Origin: an uncultured Bacteroidales bacterium
GTDB lineage: Bacteria > Bacteroidota > Bacteroidia > Bacteroidales > Muribaculaceae
DNA: 33,449 nucleotides
Assembly (NCBI GenBank): GCA_900542185.1
Contig: UQMZ01000042.1
Coordinates: 1-33,449, forward strand
Direction: 5' to 3'
Part shown: one piece after another, positions 30,245 to 33,449 of the stretch
How the letters are laid out: each line of letters opens with the position of its first letter
Numbering within the stretch: the stretch's first letter is position 1
The notes under the pieces: generated by a model
Databases searched by the model: none
Told to the model about the DNA's origin: nothing
What the model saw: only the letters and a program-made list of their open reading frames with translations
Made by a program: the position numbers and the translations under genes

Positions 30245-31552
30245 ATGAATATAAAACAGAAACTTTCTCACATAAAATCAGACTTATATATAAGGTTCTT
30301 TTTAAGTCTGTCTGATAAAACATATATTGACTATCAAAGACAGTTTCTCACACGGACATTACGTAATGCTCAACGAGATGTACCTTTCTATAACAAAATC
30401 CTTAAAGGAATAGAAATCAATAAAAATAATTGTTTTGAGATTCTATCAAGACTCCCAATTATTGATAAAAACGTCATCCGATTAGTTGATAAGGATATTT
30501 ACGCCAATTATGTAGATGAAAACTGGAAGTCATGGCATAATACTGGTGGTTCTACAGGATCTCCGCTCCATTTTCCCACACATGGAAATTCCAGATGGTG
30601 TCTCGATGGTGAGTCTTTCTGTCAAGCCTGGTTGTACATGCAGATGTCAGGATCCTATAAATTAAGGATTTCTTCTGTTGACGGACGTAGAGTGGATGAA
30701 TCAAAATTAAACCAAAACATATATTGGGGGACTAATGAATTGAATTTCCCTTATGGAATCACACATTATTCTACTATCTATCTAAATTCCGACACCTTCC
30801 CGTATTATCTGAAACATCTCAATGACGAGAAGCCCGTTATATTACGTGGATACCCTTCAGGAATCTACGAACTCGCCAAATTGATTGAAGAATCTCAATC
30901 AACTTTAGATTTTAAGATTAAAGCAATCTATTTGACAAGCGAGAACATTCTTGATTATCAGGTTGCTCTTATTGAGAGAGTATTTGATTGTAAAGTCTGG
31001 GGGCAATATGGGCATTCCGAAGCTTCGATTTTTGCAGTAAAACGTCCGCATCAGGATTCATACAAGTGTCATCCTCTATATGGATATGTTGAAGTGATCG
31101 GAGAGAATGGAGAGCATGTACAACAAGGTGAAGTTGGCGAAATCGTTGTAACGGGATTTCAATATGCTGCACTTCCCTTTATCCGATACCGTACAGGAGA
31201 TTTAGCTGAGTATGGTGGCATAAAAAACGGTTATGTCATATTGAATAAGTTATTAGGACGTTCTGGAGACTATATTATTGACAAGAACGGTCAGAAAATT
31301 TATTTGGTAGGTTTCATATTCGGTGGCCATTTAAAGGCATTCAATCACATAAACAATTGGCAGATTATTCAGGATGAACCTGGAAAATTAACGTTGATTG
31401 TTGTGAAGGGCAATGACTATGCTAAAGTAACCGAAAAAGAATTGTTCGATTTCTTTGCATCGAAAGGCTTTGAAATCAACATTCAGTACACATCTGCTAT
31501 TAAAAAAACTGCACGAGGCAAACAACCCTTCATGATTCAGAATATCAAATGA
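30245..31552 (+). CDS. CapK/PaaK-like adenylate-forming protein (435 aa)
   Basis: It belongs to the phenylacetate-CoA ligase-like family: NTGGSTGSPLHFPTHG (about residues 98-113) is the P-loop-like motif of adenylate-forming enzymes, with YGHSEASIFA and the YRTGDLAEYG motif further on, and a C-terminal lid domain. Members near capsule genes (CapK) are thought to act on polysaccharide modification, but the reaction is not known. The base composition is clearly more AT-rich than in the preceding genes, typical of a polysaccharide locus acquired by transfer. The next gene overlaps it by 4 nt. Confidence 0.82.
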   Translation: MNIKQKLSHIKSDLYIRFFLSLSDKTYIDYQRQFLTRTLRNAQRDVPFYNKILKGIEINKNNCFEILSRLPIIDKNVIRLVDKDIYANYVDENWKSWHNTGGSTGSPLHFPTHGNSRWCLDGESFCQAWLYMQMSGSYKLRISSVDGRRVDESKLNQNIYWGTNELNFPYGITHYSTIYLNSDTFPYYLKHLNDEKPVILRGYPSGIYELAKLIEESQSTLDFKIKAIYLTSENILDYQVALIERVFDCKVWGQYGHSEASIFAVKRPHQDSYKCHPLYGYVEVIGENGEHVQQGEVGEIVVTGFQYAALPFIRYRTGDLAEYGGIKNGYVILNKLLGRSGDYIIDKNGQKIYLVGFIFGGHLKAFNHINNWQIIQDEPGKLTLIVVKGNDYAKVTEKELFDFFASKGFEINIQYTSAIKKTARGKQPFMIQNIK

Positions 31553-32658
31553 AACTCTGTTGTTTTTTCAACTATGCGCCTCTGTATCGAGAATCCATCT
31601 ATGCTGCCATAGATGACAAATTCGATACTCAGTTCTATTTTGGGGAAGAGGTAGAGTTTCAAAAGAATAGTGGAATAAAGAAACTTGATTATTCAGTTTT
31701 CAAAAAGCATCCTATTGAATTTAAAAATAAAGTAATTCTGAAAAAATTTATATGGAGGTCTAAATTAACATCACTTGCATTCCAGAGCTATGATTCGTAT
31801 ATCCTGACTGGCGATTTATGTTTATCATACATTCCATTCCTACTGATTTGCAAAATACTTGGCAAAAAAGTTTATGGATGGGGGCACGGTCCTAAAACCA
31901 GAAAAGGGAAAATGTCTCCATTGTTTTGGTGGATATTGAAAAGAATGACCGGTTTCTTTTCCTACGGTGAACAAGGCAGACAAAGAATGATCGAATTGGG
32001 ATATCCTGAACATAAAGTTCATGTTATCTACAATTCATTGACATCAAGAGTCGCAGAGCATCCAAATTACAAATCTGATATTTATAAAGAAAAATTCAAT
32101 AATGAGGATCCCGTATTGATTTTTATCGGGCGTCTTACTCCAGTAAAAAAACTTGAAAATCTCATTTTATTACTGCGAAAGCTGAATGACAACAATCATC
32201 CAGCAAATCTTATAATCATAGGAGATGGACCTTGCAAGAAAGAGTTAGAGTCTATGACTATTAAGCTTGGGGTTTCAAACAGAACATGGTTTTACGGCGA
32301 ATGTTACAACGAAGTTGCTAATGCCGAGTTGATATACAACGCTGATGTCTGTATTTCACCTGGGAATGTCGGTCTTACAGCATTACACGCAATGCAATAC
32401 GGCACTCCCATTATCTCCAATTCTGATTTTGAGACTCAGATGCCGGAGTATGAGACAATCATGCCCTATTCTACGGGCTTATTATTCGAAAAGGATAATT
32501 ATGAGGATTGCTATGCAAGGACTTGTGAATGGTTGGAATTCGCAAAAGATAGGCGTGAAGAAATCCGGAATAATTGCTATGAGATGATTAATAATAAATG
32601 GAACTCCGATTCTCAGATTGAAATATTAGAAAAGGTATTGAATAGGAATGCAAAGTAA
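31549..32658 (+). CDS. GT4-type glycosyltransferase (369 aa)
   Basis: A GT-B fold of the GT4 family: the C-terminal half shows VLIFIGRLTPVKKLENLILL (about 190-209), then LIIIGDGPCKKELE and the EX7E-like region with SPGNVGLTALHAMQYGTPII. No signal peptide or membrane segment is seen, so it would work on the cytoplasmic face and add a sugar to a lipid-linked repeat unit. Sugar and acceptor cannot be told. It overlaps the flippase start by 11 nt and the preceding gene by 4 nt. Confidence 0.88.
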   Translation: MKLCCFFNYAPLYRESIYAAIDDKFDTQFYFGEEVEFQKNSGIKKLDYSVFKKHPIEFKNKVILKKFIWRSKLTSLAFQSYDSYILTGDLCLSYIPFLLICKILGKKVYGWGHGPKTRKGKMSPLFWWILKRMTGFFSYGEQGRQRMIELGYPEHKVHVIYNSLTSRVAEHPNYKSDIYKEKFNNEDPVLIFIGRLTPVKKLENLILLLRKLNDNNHPANLIIIGDGPCKKELESMTIKLGVSNRTWFYGECYNEVANAELIYNADVCISPGNVGLTALHAMQYGTPIISNSDFETQMPEYETIMPYSTGLLFEKDNYEDCYARTCEWLEFAKDRREEIRNNCYEMINNKWNSDSQIEILEKVLNRNAK

Positions 32659-33411
32659 ATTCAAGATTTACGCAAAAAATCTGACTTCATATTTCGGGGC
32701 ATCGTTAATCCCAATGATTCTTAGCTTGGTAGCCAATCCATGGATTGCCAAGAATATGAGTCCAACTGATTATGCTATAAGCGGTTATTATACCTCCTTT
32801 TCTTCTCTAATCAGCCCGATCATCATATTCTACCTCATTCACTTTTACATTAAGGAATACTTTAGAAGGGATGAACAGGGACGACAGCGATTATTTGCTA
32901 TCATAGCCAAAGCTACTATCTGGTTTTCGGGGTTGGTTTCGTTAATCTGTTTTGCTGGACTATTTGTTTACCTGACATTCATCAATAAGACATTATCATT
33001 CCCAGTAATGCCATATTTGGCGTTAATGGTTTTCGCTCTTCCTCTAACAGGCTTACTCAATTTGCAGCTTGCTCAATATCGAATGCAAAAAAAAGCAAAT
33101 GCTTATTTAGTACTCTCTACGTGCAATGGTGTTCTTAATGTTTTGTTATCACTCCTACTTGTTGTCTGGATTAAATGGGGAGCATTCGGGAAATTACTTG
33201 GTCCATTGATTTGTAATGGAACTGTCTTTCTTTTCTTATTATGGAAAACGAAAGATGTGTTTAAAATCTCTACTTCTTTCTCTGAATTTAGAAGCATATT
33301 TATATTTTGTCTTCCTTTAGCAGCCAGTGCGACGCTTGGATATTTTACAAATGGTTTTACTACTACTTATCTTGAAAGTATTAGTAATAATATTGAGTAT
33401 GGATATTATGT
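32648..33411 (+). CDS. Wzx-type polysaccharide flippase, 3' truncated by contig end
   Basis: From the ATG at 32648 (MQSKFKIYAKNLTSYFGASL) the frame stays open for 254 codons to the adapter. It shows at least six hydrophobic helices (for example near residues 15-30, 50-68, 91-110, 120-140, 160-180), the layout of Polysacc_synt/MATE-type flippases. It would move lipid-linked repeat units across the inner membrane. Full-length members have about 480-500 residues, so about half is missing. The reading after 33411 is adapter and should be ignored. Confidence 0.8.
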
Positions 33412-33449
33412 CTGTCTCTTATACACATCTGACGCTGCCGACGACGGAG
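33412..33449. other. Nextera sequencing adapter (artefact)
   Basis: The sequence begins CTGTCTCTTATACACATCT, the Tn5 mosaic end, and continues with GACGCTGCCGACGA, the read-1 side of the Nextera transposon oligo. The final CGGAG fits the start of an i5 index (it would match the reverse complement of TCTCTCCG, from memory). This is library DNA, not genome. Confidence 0.97.

Overview
The window looks like a chromosomal contig from a gut member of the Bacteroidales; I would guess Muribaculaceae, but no marker gene here proves the family. The grounds are repeated Bacteroidetes-type promoters (a TTTG-like -33 box, about 20 bp, then TAnnTTTG), weak or absent Shine-Dalgarno sites, a UpxY-like antiterminator heading a polysaccharide locus, YtxH and holin-family envelope genes, and an integrase whose N-terminus is typical of Bacteroidetes tyrosine recombinases. 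The last 38 bases (33412-33449) are a Nextera sequencing adapter and not genomic DNA, so the contig really ends at about 33411.

Region 1 (1 to about 5630, AT-rich) is part of an integrated mobile element or prophage-like island. It holds the 5' end of an integrase, a zinc-ribbon protein, two tRNA-like genes whose anticodon arms do not fit the normal pattern, a leftward string of very small genes headed by an HNH endonuclease, and a rightward set with a phage-repressor-like gene, a two-helix membrane protein, a small protein and a MerR-type regulator. Two strong promoters face each other between the two gene sets, which looks like a lysogeny-type switch. After that comes about 370 bp of GC-rich, highly structured, non-coding DNA. 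The island seems to end at a tRNA 3' fragment with its own terminator (5545-5626), a classic attachment-site scar. Region 2 (5690-6965) is a two-gene module, a GHKL ATPase and a STAS-like DUF4325 protein, flanked by related palindromes.

Region 3 (7050-27348, GC-rich from about 8.4 kb) is mostly core genome. It contains a secreted BspA-like repeat protein, a small-RNA candidate with its own promoter and terminator, a DUF2461 protein, and a complete seven-gene efflux operon: TetR, TolC, HlyD, two ABC ATPases and two ABC-2 permeases. That operon has the layout of E. coli cecR-ybhGFSR and a perfect palindromic operator at its promoter. Then follow a DUF805 membrane protein, recJ-recQ, a UmuC polymerase behind a coupled 31-residue leader frame, an ECF sigma factor, prmA, an envelope-stress-like group (two YtxH proteins, a holin-family protein, one unknown) and glnS.

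Region 4 (27349-30244) is dense in dispersed palindromic repeats, a MITE-like inverted-repeat element and tandem repeats. They surround, and in places are read through by, a UpxY-like antiterminator and a possible UpxZ-like partner. Region 5 (30245-33411, AT-rich, foreign composition) starts the polysaccharide locus: a CapK/PaaK-like ligase, a GT4 glycosyltransferase and a truncated Wzx-type flippase, translationally overlapped and presumably transcribed under UpxY control.
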